The translations under genes were made by a program, and so were the position numbers. Shown one piece after another: positions 51,401 through 63,500 of a stretch of DNA of 64,000 nt (position 1 is its first letter; every line of letters starts with the position of its first letter). The DNA is taken from assembly GCF_027744825.2 (NCBI RefSeq), contig NW_026527055.1, forward strand, positions 1-64,000. The letters run 5' to 3'. The stretch comes from Synchiropus splendidus (taxonomy: Eukaryota > Chordata > Actinopteri > Syngnathiformes > Callionymidae). The notes beneath the pieces are model-generated. The model searched no databases and was not told the DNA's origin. It saw nothing but the letters and a program-made list of their open reading frames with translations.

Positions 51401-52802
51401 CCACTATAGCAGAAAGGGTCTTTCTAGTAGTTGCACATCAAATCTAAGCTGTCTGAAGTGTTTTTCAAAAGTTATCAACACTTTTATGTTTGGCGTTCCG
51501 AAACCCACCTTATCTCAGGCTGAAAAGCGTTTTTGTGCATTGTGCCATAACTTTTCAGGAAAGCTTCAGAACATGAAATTTTAACCTCCCACTATAGCAG
51601 AAAGGGTCTTTCTAGTAGTTGCACATCAAATCTAAACTGTCTGAAGTGTTTTTCCAAAGTTATCAACACTTTTATGTTTGGCGTTCCGAAACCCACCTTA
51701 TCTCAGGCTGAAAAGCGTTTTTACGCATTGTGCCATAACTTTTCAGGGAAGCTTCAGAACATGAAATTTTAACCTCCCACTATAGCAGAAAGGGTCTTTC
51801 TAGTAGTTGCACATCAAATCTAAGCTGTCTGAAGTGTTTTTCAAAAGTTATCAACACTTTTATGTTTGGCGTTCCGAAACCCACCTTATCTCAGGCTGAA
51901 AAGCGTTTTTGTGCATTGTGCCATAACTTTTCAGGGAAGCTTCAGAACATGAAATTTTAACCTCCCACTATAGCAGAAAGGGTCTTTCTAGTAGTTGCAC
52001 ATCAAATCTAAACTGTCTGAAGTGTTTTTCCAAAGTTATCAACACTTTTATGTTTGGCGTTCCGAAACCCACCTTATCTCAGGCTGAAAAGCGTTTTTAC
52101 GCATTGTGCCATAACTTTTCAGGGAAGCTTCAGAACATGAAATTTTAACCTCCCACTATAGCAGAAAGGGTCTTTCTAGTAGGTGCACATCAAATCTAAG
52201 CTCTCTGAAGTGTTTTTCGAAAGTTATCAACACTTTTATGTTTGGCGTTCCGAAACCCACCTTATCTCAGGCTGAAAAGCGTTTTTGTGCATTGTGCCAT
52301 AACTTTTCAGGAAAGCTTCAGAACATGAAATTTTAACCTCCCACTATAGCAGAAAGGGTCTTTCTAGTAGTTGCACATCAAATCTAAACTGTCTGAAGTG
52401 TTTTTCCAAAGTTATTAACACTTTTATGTTTGGCGTTCCGAAACCCACCTTATCTCAGGCTGAAAAGCGTTTTTGTGCATTGTGCCATAACTTTTCAGGG
52501 AAGCTTCAGAACATGAAATTTTAACCTCCCACTATAGCAGAAAGGGTCTTTCTAGTAGTTGCACATCAAATCTAAACTGTCTGAAGTGTTTTTCCAAAGT
52601 TATCAACACTTTTATGTTTGGCGTTCCGAAACCCACCTTATCTCAGGCTGAAAAGCGTTTTTACGCATTGTGCCATAACTTTTCAGGGAAGCTTCAGAAC
52701 ATGAAATTTTAACCTCCCACTATAGCAGAAAGGGTCTTTCTAGTAGGTGCACATCAAATCTAAGCTGTCTGAAATGTTTTTCGAAAGTTATCAACACTTT
52801 TA
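48479..52802 (+). repeat. Right-domain block C2 (23 monomers)
   Basis: Same class order as C1 and the same rare markers: 49766 and 52774 (TGAAATG), 50800 (C at 66) and 50952 (T at 30). Offset from C1 is 13,721 bp before and 13,723 bp after the 2-bp loss in C1, which equals 73 monomers minus the intervening indels. It overlaps the first unit of the 28-monomer HOR that starts at 50171. Confidence 0.88.
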
Positions 52803-55434
52803 TGTTTGGCGTTCCGAAACCCACCTTATCTCAGGCTGAAAAGCGTTTTTGTGCATTGTGCCATAACTTTTCAGGGAAGCTTCAGAACATGAAATTTTAA
52901 CCTCCCACTATAGCAGAAAGGATCTTTCTAGTAGTTGCACATCAAATCTAAACTGTCTGAAGTGTTTTTCCAAAGTTATTAACACTTTTATGTTTGGCGT
53001 TCCGAAACCCACCTTATCTCAGGCTGAAAAGCGTTTTTGTGCATTGTGCCATAACTTTTCAGGGAAGCTTCAGAACATGAAATTTTAACCTCCCACTATA
53101 GCAGAAAGGGTCTTTCTAGTAGTTGCACATCAAATCTAAACTGTCTGAAGTGTTTTTCCAAAGTTATTAACACTTTTATGTTTGGCGTTCCGAAACCCAC
53201 CTTATCTCAGGCTGAAAAGCGTTTTTGTGCATTGTGCCATAACTTTTCAGGGAAGCTTCAGAACATGAAATTTTAACCTCCCACTATAGCAGAAAGGGTC
53301 TTTCTAGTAGTTGCACATCAAATCTAAACTGTCTGAAGTGTTTTTCCAAAGTTATTAACACTTTTATGTTTGGCGTTCCGAAACCCACCTTATCTCAGGC
53401 TGAAAAGCGTTTTTGTGCATTGTGCCATAACTTTTCAGGGAAGCTTCAGAACATGAAATTTTAACCTCCCACTATAGCAGAAAGGGTCTTTCTAGTAGTT
53501 GCACATCAAATCTAAACTGTCTGAAGTGTTTTTCCAAAGTTATCAACACTTTTATGTTTGGCGTTCCGAAACCCACCTTTTCTCAGGCTGAAAAGCGTTT
53601 TTACGCATTGTGCCATAACTTTTCAGGGAAGCTTCAGAACATGAAATTTTAACCTCCCACTATAGCAGAAAGGGTCTTTCTAGTAGGTGCACATCAAATC
53701 TAAGCTGTCTGAAGTGTTTTTCGAAAGTTATCAACACTTTTATGTTTGGCGTTCCGAAACCCACCTTATCTCAGGCTGAAAAGCGTTTTTGTGCATTGTG
53801 CCATAACTTTTCAGGGAAGCTTCAGAACATGAAATTTTAACCTCCCACTATAGCAGAAAGGGTCTTTCTAGTAGTTGCACATCAAATCTAAGCTGTCTGA
53901 AGTGTTTTTCAAAAGTTATCAACACTTTTATGTTTGGCGTTCCGAAACCCACCTTATCTCAGGCTGAAAAGCGTTTTTGTGCATTGTGCCATAACTTTTC
54001 AGGAAAGCTTCAGAACATGAAATTTTAACCTCCCACTATAGCAGAAAGGGTCTTTCTAGTAGTTGCACATCAAATCTAAACTGTCTGAAGTGTTTTTCCA
54101 AAGTTATCAACACTTTTATGTTTGGCGTTCCGAAACCCACCTTATCTCAGGCTGAAAAGCGTTTTTACGCATTGTGCCATAACTTTTCAGGGAAGCTTCA
54201 GAACATGAAATTTTAACCTCCCACTATAGCAGAAAGGGTCTTTCTAGTAGTTGCACATCAAATCTAAGCTGTCTGAAGTGTTTTTCAAAAGTTATCAACA
54301 CTTTTATGTTTGGCGTTCCGAAACCCACCTTATCTCAGGCTGAAAAGCGTTTTTGTGCATTGTGCCATAACTTTTCAGGGAAGCTTCAGAACATGAAATT
54401 TTAACCTCCCACTATAGCAGAAAGGGTCTTTCTAGTAGTTGCACATCAAATCTAATCTGTCTGAAGTGTTTTTCCAAAGTTATCAACACTTTTATGTTTG
54501 GCGTTCCGAAACCCACCTTATCTCAGGCTGAAAAGCGTTTTTACGCATTGTGCCATAACTTTTCAGGGAAGCTTCAGAACATGAAATTTTAACCTCCCAC
54601 TATAGCAGAAAGGGTCTTTCTAGTAGGTGCACATCAAATCTAAGCTCTCTGAAGTGTTTTTCGAAAGTTATCAACACTTTTATGTTTGGCGTTCCGAAAC
54701 CCACCTTATCTCAGGCTGAAAAGCGTTTTTGTGCATTGTGCCATAACTTTTCAGGAAAGCTTCAGAACATGAAATTTTAACCTCCCACTATAGCAGAAAG
54801 GGTCTTTCTAGTAGTTGCACATCAAATCTAAACTGTCTGAAGTGTTTTTCCAAAGTTATTAACACTTTTATGTTTGGCGTTCCGAAACCCACCTTATCTC
54901 AGGCTGAAAAGCGTTTTTGTGCATTGTGCCATAACTTTTCAGGGAAGCTTCAGAACATGAAATTTTAACCTCCCACTATAGCAGAAAGGGTCTTTCTAGT
55001 AGTTGCACATCAAATCTAAACTGTCTGAAGTGTTTTTCCAAAGTTATCAACACTTTTATGTTTGGCGTTCCGAAACCCACCTTATCTCAGGCTGAAAAGC
55101 GTTTTTACGCATTGTGCCATAACTTTTCAGGGAAGCTTCAGAACATGAAATTTTAACCTCCCACTATAGCAGTAAGGGTCTTTCTAGTAGGTGCACATCA
55201 AATCTAAGCTGTCTGAAGTGTTTTTCGAAAGTTATCAACACTTTTATGTTTGGCGTTCCGAAACCCACCTTATCTCAGGCTGAAAAGCGTTTTTGTGCAT
55301 TGTGCCATAACTTTTCAGGGAAGCTTCAGAACATGAAATTTTAACCTCCCACTATAGCAGAAAGGGTCTTTCTAGTAGTTGCACATCAAATCTAAACTGT
55401 CTGAAGTGTTTTTCCAAAGTTATTAACACTTTTA
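50171..55434 (+). repeat. 28-monomer higher-order repeat, unit 1 (5,264 bp)
   Basis: Class order: O L M R Q Y R Q S M O P M N* L L L M N R Q S M O P M N L. The next unit begins at 55435 with the same order. Within the unit, R Q S M O P M N occurs twice, 13 monomers (2,444 bp) apart. Private changes include GGATCTTT near 52922, CTAATCTG near 54456 and GCAGTAAGG near 55173. All monomers are exactly 188 bp. Confidence 0.87.
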
Positions 55435-58400
55435 TGTTTGGCGTTCCGAAACCCACCTTATCTCAGGCTGAAAAGCGTTTTTGTGCATTGTGCCATAACT
55501 TTTCAGGGAAGCTTCAGAACATGAAATTTTAACCTCCCACTATAGCAGAAAGGGTCTTTCTAGTAGGTGCACATCAAATCTAAGCTCTCTGAAGTGTTTT
55601 TCGAAAGTTATCAACACTTTTATGTTTGGCGTTCCGAAACCCACCTTATCTCAGGCTGAAAAGCGTTTTTGTGCATTGTGCCATAACTTTTCAGGGAAGC
55701 TTCAGAACATGAAATTTTAACCTCCCACTATAGCAGAAAGGGTCTTTCTAGTAGTTGCACATCAAATCTAAACTGTCTGAAGTGTTTTTCCAAAGTTATT
55801 AACACTTTTATGTTTGGCGTTCCGAAACCCACCTTATCTCAGGCTGAAAAGCGTTTTTGTGCATTGTGCCATAACTTTTCAGGGAAGCTTCAGAACATGA
55901 AATTTTAACCTCCCACTATAGCAGAAAGGGTCTTTCTAGTAGTTGCACATCAAATCTAAACTGTCTGAAGTGTTTTTCCAAAGTTATCAACACTTTTATG
56001 TTTGGCGTTCCGAAACCCACCTTATCTCAGGCTGAAAAGCGTTTTTGTGCATTGTGCCATAACTTTTCAGGGAAGCTTCAGAACATGAAATTTTAACCTC
56101 CCACTATAGCAGAAAGGGTCTTTCTAGTAGTTGCACATCAAATCTAAGCTGTCTGAAGTGTTTTTCAAAAGTTATCAACACTTTTATGTTTGGCGTTCCG
56201 AAACCCACCTTATCTTAGGCTGAAAAGCGTTTTTGTGCATTGTGCCATAACTTTTCAGGAAAGCTTCAGAACATGAAATTTTAACCTCCCACTATAGCAG
56301 AAAGGGTCTTTCTAGTAGTTGCACATCAAATCTAAACTGTCTGAAGTGTTTTTCCAAAGTTATCAACACTTTTATGTTTGGCGTTCCGAAACCCACCTTA
56401 TCTCAGGCTGAAAAGCGTTTTTGTGCATTGTGCCATAACTTTTCAGGGAAGCTTCAGAACATGAAATTTTAACCTCCCACTATAGCAGAAAGGGTCTTTC
56501 TGGTAGGTGCACATCAAATCTAAGCTGTCTGAAGTGTTTTTCGAAAGTTATCAACACTTTTATGTTTGGCGTTCCGAAACCCACCTTATCTCAGGCTGAA
56601 AAGCGTTTTTGTGCATTGTGCCATAACTTTTCAGGGAAGCTTCAGAACATGAAATTTTAACCTCCCACTATAGCAGAAAGGGTCTTTCTAGTAGTTGCAC
56701 ATCAAATCTAAGCTGTCTGAAGTGTTTTTCAAAAGTTATCAACACTTTTATGTTTGGCGTTCCGAAACCCACCTTATCTCAGGCTGAAAAGCGTTTTTGT
56801 GCATTGTGCCATAACTTTTCAGGAAAGCTTCAGAACATGAAATTTTAACCTCCCACTATAGCAGAAAGGGTCTTTCTAGTAGTTGCACATCAAATCTAAA
56901 CTGTCTGAAGTGTTTTTCCAAAGTTATCAACACTTTTATGTTTGGCGTTCCGAAACCCACCTTATCTCAGGCTGAAAAGCGTTTTTACGCATTGTGCCAT
57001 AACTTTTCAGGGAAGCTTCAGAACATGAAATTTTAACCTCCCACTATAGCAGAAAGGGTCTTTCTAGTAGTTGCACATCAAATCTAAGCTGTCTGAAGTG
57101 TTTTTCAAAAGTTATCAACACTTTTATGTTTGGCGTTCCGAAACCCACCTTATCTCAGGCTGAAAAGCGTTTTTGTGCATTGTGCCATAACTTTTCAGGG
57201 AAGCTTCAGAACATGAAATTTTAACCTCCCACTATAGCAGAAAGGGTCTTTCTAGTAGTTGCACATCAAATCTAAACTGTCTGAAGTGTTTTTCCAAAGT
57301 TATCAACACTTTTATGTTTGGCGTTCCGAAACCCACCTTATCTCAGGCTGAAAAGCGTTTTTGTGCATTGTGCCATAACTTTTCAGGGAAGCTTCAGAAC
57401 ATGAAATTTTAACCTCCCACTATAGCAGAAAGGGTCTTTCTAGTAGGTGCACATCAAATCTAAGCTCTCTGAAGTGTTTTTCGAAAGTTATCAACACTTT
57501 TATGTTTGGCGTTCCGAAACCCACCTTATCTCAGGCTGAAAAGCGTTTTTGTGCATTGTGCCATAACTTTTCAGGAAAGCTTCAGAACATGAAATTTTAA
57601 CCTCCCACTATAGCAGAAAGGGTCTTTCTAGTAGTTGCACATCAAATCTAAACTGTCTGAAGTGTTTTTCCAAAGTTATTAACACTTTTATGTTTGGCGT
57701 TCCGAAACCCACCTTATCTCAGGCTGAAAAGCGTTTTTGTGCATTGTGCCATAACTTTTCAGGGAAGCTTCAGAACATGAAATTTTAACCTCCCACTATA
57801 GCAGAAAGGGTCTTTCTAGTAGTTGCACATCAAATCTAAACTGTCTGAAGTGTTTTTCCAAAGTTATCAACACTTTTATGTTTGGCGTTCCGAAACCCAC
57901 CTTATCTCAGGCTGAAAAGCGTTTTTACGCATTGTGCCATAACTTTTCAGGGAAGCTTCAGAACATGAAATTTTAACCTCCCACTATAGCAGAAAGGGTC
58001 TTTCTAGTAGGTGCACATCAAATCTCAGCTGTCTGAAGTGTTTTTCGAAAGTTATCAACACTTTTATGTTTGGCGTTCCGAAACCCACCTTATCTCAGGC
58101 TGAAAAGCGTTTTTGTGCATTGCGCCATAACTTTTCAGGGAAGCTTCAGAACATGAAATTTTAACCTCCCACTATAGCAGAAAGGGTCTTTCTAGTAGTT
58201 GCACATCAAATCTAAACTGTCTGAAGTGTTTTTCCAAAGTTATTAACACTTTTATGTTTGGCGTTCCGAAACCCACCTTATCTCAGGCTGAAAAGCGTTT
58301 TTGTGCATTGTGCCATAACTTTTCAGGGAAGCTTCAGAACATGAAATTTTAACCTCCCACTATAGCAGAAAGGGTCTTTCTAGTAGTTGCACATCAAATC

Positions 58401-60510
58401 TAAACTGTCTGAAGTGTTTTTCCAAAGTTATTAACACTTTTATGTTTGGCGTTCCGAAACCCACCTTATCTCAGGCTGAAAAGCGTTTTTGTGCATTGTG
58501 CCATAACTTTTCAGGGAAGCTTCAGAACATGAAATTTTAACCTCCCACTATAGCAGAAAGGGTCTTTCTAGTAGTTGCACATCAAATCTAAACTGTCTGA
58601 AGTGTTTTTCCAAAGTTATTAACACTTTTATGTTTGGCGTTCCGAAACCCACCTTATCTCAGGCTGAAAAGCGTTTTTGTGCATTGTGCCATAACTTTTC
58701 AGGGAAGCTTCAGAACATGAAATTTTAACCTCCCACTATAGCAGAAAGGGTCTTTCTAGTAGTTGCACATCAAATCTAAACTGTCTGAAGTGTTTTTCCA
58801 AAGTTATCAACACTTTTATGTTTGGCGTTCCGAAACCCACCTTATCTCAGGCTGAAAAGCGTTTTTACGCATTGTGCCATAACTTTTCAGGGAAGCTTCA
58901 GAACATGAAATTTTAACCTCCCACTATAGCAGAAAGGGTCTTTCTAGTAGGTGCACATCAAATCTAAGCTGTCTGAAGTGTTTTTCGAAAGTTATCAACA
59001 CTTTTATGTTTGGCGTTCCGAAACCCACCTTATCTCAGGCTGAAAAGCGTTTTTGTGCATTGTGCCATAACTTTTCAGGGAAGCTTCAGAACATGAAATT
59101 TTAACCTCCCACTATAGCAGAAAGGGTCTTTCTAGTAGTTGCACATCAAATCTAAGCTGTCTGAAGTGTTTTTCAAAAGTTATCAACACTTTTATGTTTG
59201 GCGTTCCGAAACCCACCTTATCTCAGGCTGAAAAGCGTTTTTGTGCATTGTGCCATAACTTTTCAGGAAAGCTTCAGAACATGAAATTTTAACCTCCCAC
59301 TATAGCAGAAAGGGTCTTTCTAGTAGTTGCACATCAAATCTAAACTGTCTGAAGTGTTTTTCCAAAGTTATCAACACTTTTATGTTTGGCGTTCCGAAAC
59401 CCACCTTATCTCAGGCTGAAAAGCGTTTTTACGCATTGTGCCATAACTTTTCAGGGAAGCTTCAGAACATGAAATTTTAACCTCCCACTATAGCAGAAAG
59501 GGTCTTTCTAGTAGTTGCACATCAAATCTAAGCTGTCTGAAGTGTTTTTCAAAAGTTATCAACACTTTTATGTTTGGCGTTCCGAAACCCACCTTATCTC
59601 AGGCTGAAAAGCGTTTTTGTGCATTGTGCCATAACTTTTCAGGGAAGCTTCAGAACATGAAATTTTAACCTCCCACTATAGCAGAAAGGGTCTTTCTAGT
59701 AGTTGCACATCAAATCTAAACTGTCTGAAGTGTTTTTCCAAAGTTATCAACACTTTTATGTTTGGCGTTCCGAAACCCACCTTATCTCAGGCTGAAAAGC
59801 GTTTTTACGCATTGTGCCATAACTTTTCAGGGAAGCTTCAGAACATGAAATTTTAACCTCCCACTATAGCAGAAAGGGTCTTTCTAGTAGGTGCACATCA
59901 AATCTAAGCTCTCTGAAGTGTTTTTCGAAAGTTATCAACACTTTTATGTTTGGCGTTCCGAAACCCACCTTATCTCAGGCTGAAAAGCGTTTTTGTGCAT
60001 TGTGCCATAACTTTTCAGGAAAGCTTCAGAACATGAAATTTTAACCTCCCACTATAGCAGAAAGGGTCTTTCTAGTAGTTGCACATCAAATCTAAACTGT
60101 CTGAAGTGTTTTTCCAAAGTTATTAACACTTTTATGTTTGGCGTTCCGAAACCCACCTTATCTCAGGCTGAAAAGCGTTTTTGTGCATTGTGCCATAACT
60201 TTTCAGGGAAGCTTCAGAACATGAAATTTTAACCTCCCACTATAGCAGAAAGGGTCTTTCTAGTAGTTGCACATCAAATCTAAGCTGTCTGAAGTGTTTT
60301 TCGAAAGTTATCAACACTTTTATGTTTGGCGTTCCGAAACCCACCTTATCTCAGGCTGAAAAGCGTTTTTGTGCATTGTGCCATAACTTTTCAGGGAAGC
60401 TTCAGAACATGAAATTTTAACCTCCCACTATAGCAGAAAGGGTCTTTCTAGTAGTTGCACATCAAATCTAAACTGTCTGAAGTGTTTTTCCAAAGTTATT
60501 AACACTTTTA
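55435..60510 (+). repeat. 28-monomer higher-order repeat, unit 2 (27 monomers after a fusion)
   Basis: Class order: Z L M R Q Y R Q S M Z P M N L L L M N R Q S M O P W L. It matches unit 1 at an offset of 5,264 bp (marker T at 30: 50952 and 56216). Two O monomers are replaced by Z, which is O with GT instead of AC at 49-50 (55435 and 57315). The M-N pair near the end is fused into a single monomer W at 60135. The N at 57879 has lost the TGAAATG marker of its partner, so that change came later or was converted away. Confidence 0.85.
60135..60322 (+). repeat. Chimeric monomer W (M fused to N)
   Basis: It has GT at 49-50, G at 74 and T at 133 like M, then G at 150 and G at 169 like N. The matching place in HOR unit 1 (54871-55246) has separate M and N. 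The exchange therefore fell between positions 133 and 150, a window of at most 16 bp, and removed exactly one repeat. An identical combination at 24719-24796 inside another monomer starts with AC and so arose separately. Confidence 0.8.
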
Positions 60511-63500
60511 TGTTTGGCGTTCCGAAACCCACCTTATCTCAGGCTGAAAAGCGTTTTTGTGCATTGTGCCATAACTTTTCAGGGAAGCTTCAGAACATGA
60601 AATTTTAACCTCCCACTATAGCAGAAAGGGTCTTTCTAGTAGTTGCACATCAAATCTAAACTGTCTGAAGTGTTTTTCCAAAGTTATTAACACTTTTATG
60701 TTTGGCGTTCCGAAACCCACCTTATCTCAGGCTGAAAAGCGTTTTTGTGCATTGTGCCATAACTTTTCAGGGAAGCTTCAGAACATGAAATTTTAACCTC
60801 CCACTATAGCAGAAAGGGTCTTTCTAGTAGTTGCACATCAAATCTAAACTGTCTGAAGTGTTTTTCCAAAGTTATTAACACTTTTATGTTTGGCGTTCCG
60901 AAACCCACCTTATCTCAGGCTGAAAAGCGTTTTTGTGCATTGTGCCATAACTTTTCAGGAAAGCTTCAGAACATGAAATTTTAACCTCCCACTATAGCAG
61001 AAAGGGTCTTTCTAGTAGGTGCACATCAAATCTAAGCTGTCTGAAGTGTTTTTCGAAAGTTATCAACACTTTTATGTTTGGCGTTCCGAAACCCACCTTA
61101 TCTCAGGCTGAAAAGCGTTTTTGTGCATTGTGCCATAACTTTTCAGGGAAGCTTCAGAACATGAAATTTTAACCTCCCACTATAGCAGAAAGGGTCTTTC
61201 TAGTAGTTGCACATCAAATCTAAACTGTCTGAAGTGTTTTTCCAAAGTTATTAACACTTTTATGTTTGGCGTTCTGAAACCCACCTTATCTCAGGCTGAA
61301 AAGCGTTTTTGTGCATTGTGCCATAACTTTTCAGGGAAGCTTCAGAACATGAAATTTTAACCTCCCACTATAGCAGAAAGGGTCTTTCTAGTAGTTGCAC
61401 ATCAAATCTAAACTGTCTGAAGTGTTTTTCCAAAGTTATTAACACTTTTATGTTTGGCGTTCCGAAACCCACCTTATCTCAGGCTGAAAAGCGTTTTTGT
61501 GCATTGTGCCATAACTTTTCAGGGAAGCTTCAGAACATGAAATTTTAACCTCCCACTATAGCAGAAAGGGTCTTTCTAGTAGTTGCACATCAAATCTAAA
61601 CTGTCTGAAGTGTTTTTCCAAAGTTATCAACACTTTTATGTTTGGCGTTCCGAAACCCACCTTTTCTCAGGCTGAAAAGCGTTTTTACGCATTGTGCCAT
61701 AACTTTTCAGGGAAGCTTCAGAACATGAAATTTTAACCTCCCACTATAGCAGAAAGGGTCTTTCTAGTAGGTGCACATCAAATCTAAGCTGTCTGAAGTG
61801 TTTTTCGAAAGTTATCAACACTTTTATGTTTGGCGTTCCGAAACCCACCTTATCTCAGGCTGAAAAGCGTTTTTGTGCATTGTGCCATAACTTTTCAGGG
61901 AAGCTTCAGAACATGAAATTTTAACCTCCCACTATAGCAGAAAGGGTCTTTCTAGTAGTTGCACATCAAATCTAAGCTGTCTGAAGTGTTTTTCAAAAGT
62001 TATCAACACTTTTATGTTTGGCGTTCCGAAACCCACCTTATCTCAGGCTGAAAAGCGTTTTTGTGCATTGTGCCATAACTTTTCAGGAAAGCTTCAGAAC
62101 ATGAAATTTTAACCTCCCACTATAGCAGAAAGGGTCTTTCTAGTAGTTGCACATCAAATCTAAACTGTCTGAAGTGTTTTTCCAAAGTTATCAACACTTT
62201 TATGTTTGGCGTTCCGAAACCCACCTTATCTCAGGCTGAAAAGCGTTTTTGTGCATTGTGCCATAACTTTTCAGGGAAGCTTCAGAACATGAAATTTTAA
62301 CCTCCCACTATAGCAGAAAGGGTCTTTCTAGTAGTTGCACATCAAATCTAAACTGTCTGAAGTGTTTTTCCAAAGTTATCAACACTTTTATGTTTGGCGT
62401 TCCGAAACCCACCTTATCTCAGGCTGAAAAGCGTTTTTACGCATTGTGCCATAACTTTTCAGGGAAGCTTCAGAACATGAAATTTTAACCTCCCACTATA
62501 GCAGAAAGGGTCTTTCTAGTAGGTGCACATCAAATCTAAGCTCTCTGAAGTGTTTTTCGAAAGTTATCAACACTTTTATGTTTGGCGTTCCGAAACCCAC
62601 CTTATCTCAGGCTGAAAAGCGTTTTTGTGCATTGTGCCATAACTTTTCAGGGAAGCTTCAGAACATGAAATTTTAACCTCCCACTATAGCAGAAAGGGTC
62701 TTTCTAGTAGTTGCACATCAAATCTAAACTGTCTGAAGTGTTTTTCCAAAGTTATTAACACTTTTATGTTTGGCGTTCCGAAACCCACCTTATCTCAGGC
62801 TGAAAAGCGTTTTTGTGCATTGTGCCATAACTTTTCAGGGAAGCTTCAGAACATGAAATTTTAACCTCCCACTATAGCAGAAAGGGTCTTTCTAGTAGTT
62901 GCACATCAAATCTAAACTGTCTGAAGTGTTTTTCCAAAGTTATCAACACTTTTATGTTTAGCGTTCCGAAACCCACCTTATCTCAGGCTGAAAAGCGTTT
63001 TTACGCATTGTGCCATAACTTTTCAGGGAAGCTTCAGAACATGAAATTTTAACCTCCCACTATAGCAGAAAGGGTCTTTCTAGTAGGTGCACATCAAATC
63101 TAAGCTGTCTGAAGTGTTTTTCAAAAGTTATCAACACTTTTATGTTTGGCGTTCCGAAACCCACCTTATCTCAGGCTGAAAAGCGTTTTTGTGCATTGTG
63201 CCATAACTTTTCAGGAAAGCTTCAGAACATGAAATTTTAACCTCCCACTATAGCAGAAAGGGTCTTTCTAGTAGTTGCACATCAAATCTAAACTGTCTGA
63301 AGTGTTTTTCCAAAGTTATCAACACTTTTATGTTTGGCGTTACGAAACCCACCTTATCTCAGGCTGAAAAGCGTTTTTACGCATTGTGCCATAACTTTTC
63401 AGGGAAGCTTCAGAACATGAAATTTTAACCTCCCACTATAGCAGAAAGGGTCTTTCTAGTAGGTGCACATCAAATCTAAGCTCTCTGAAGTGTTTTTCGA

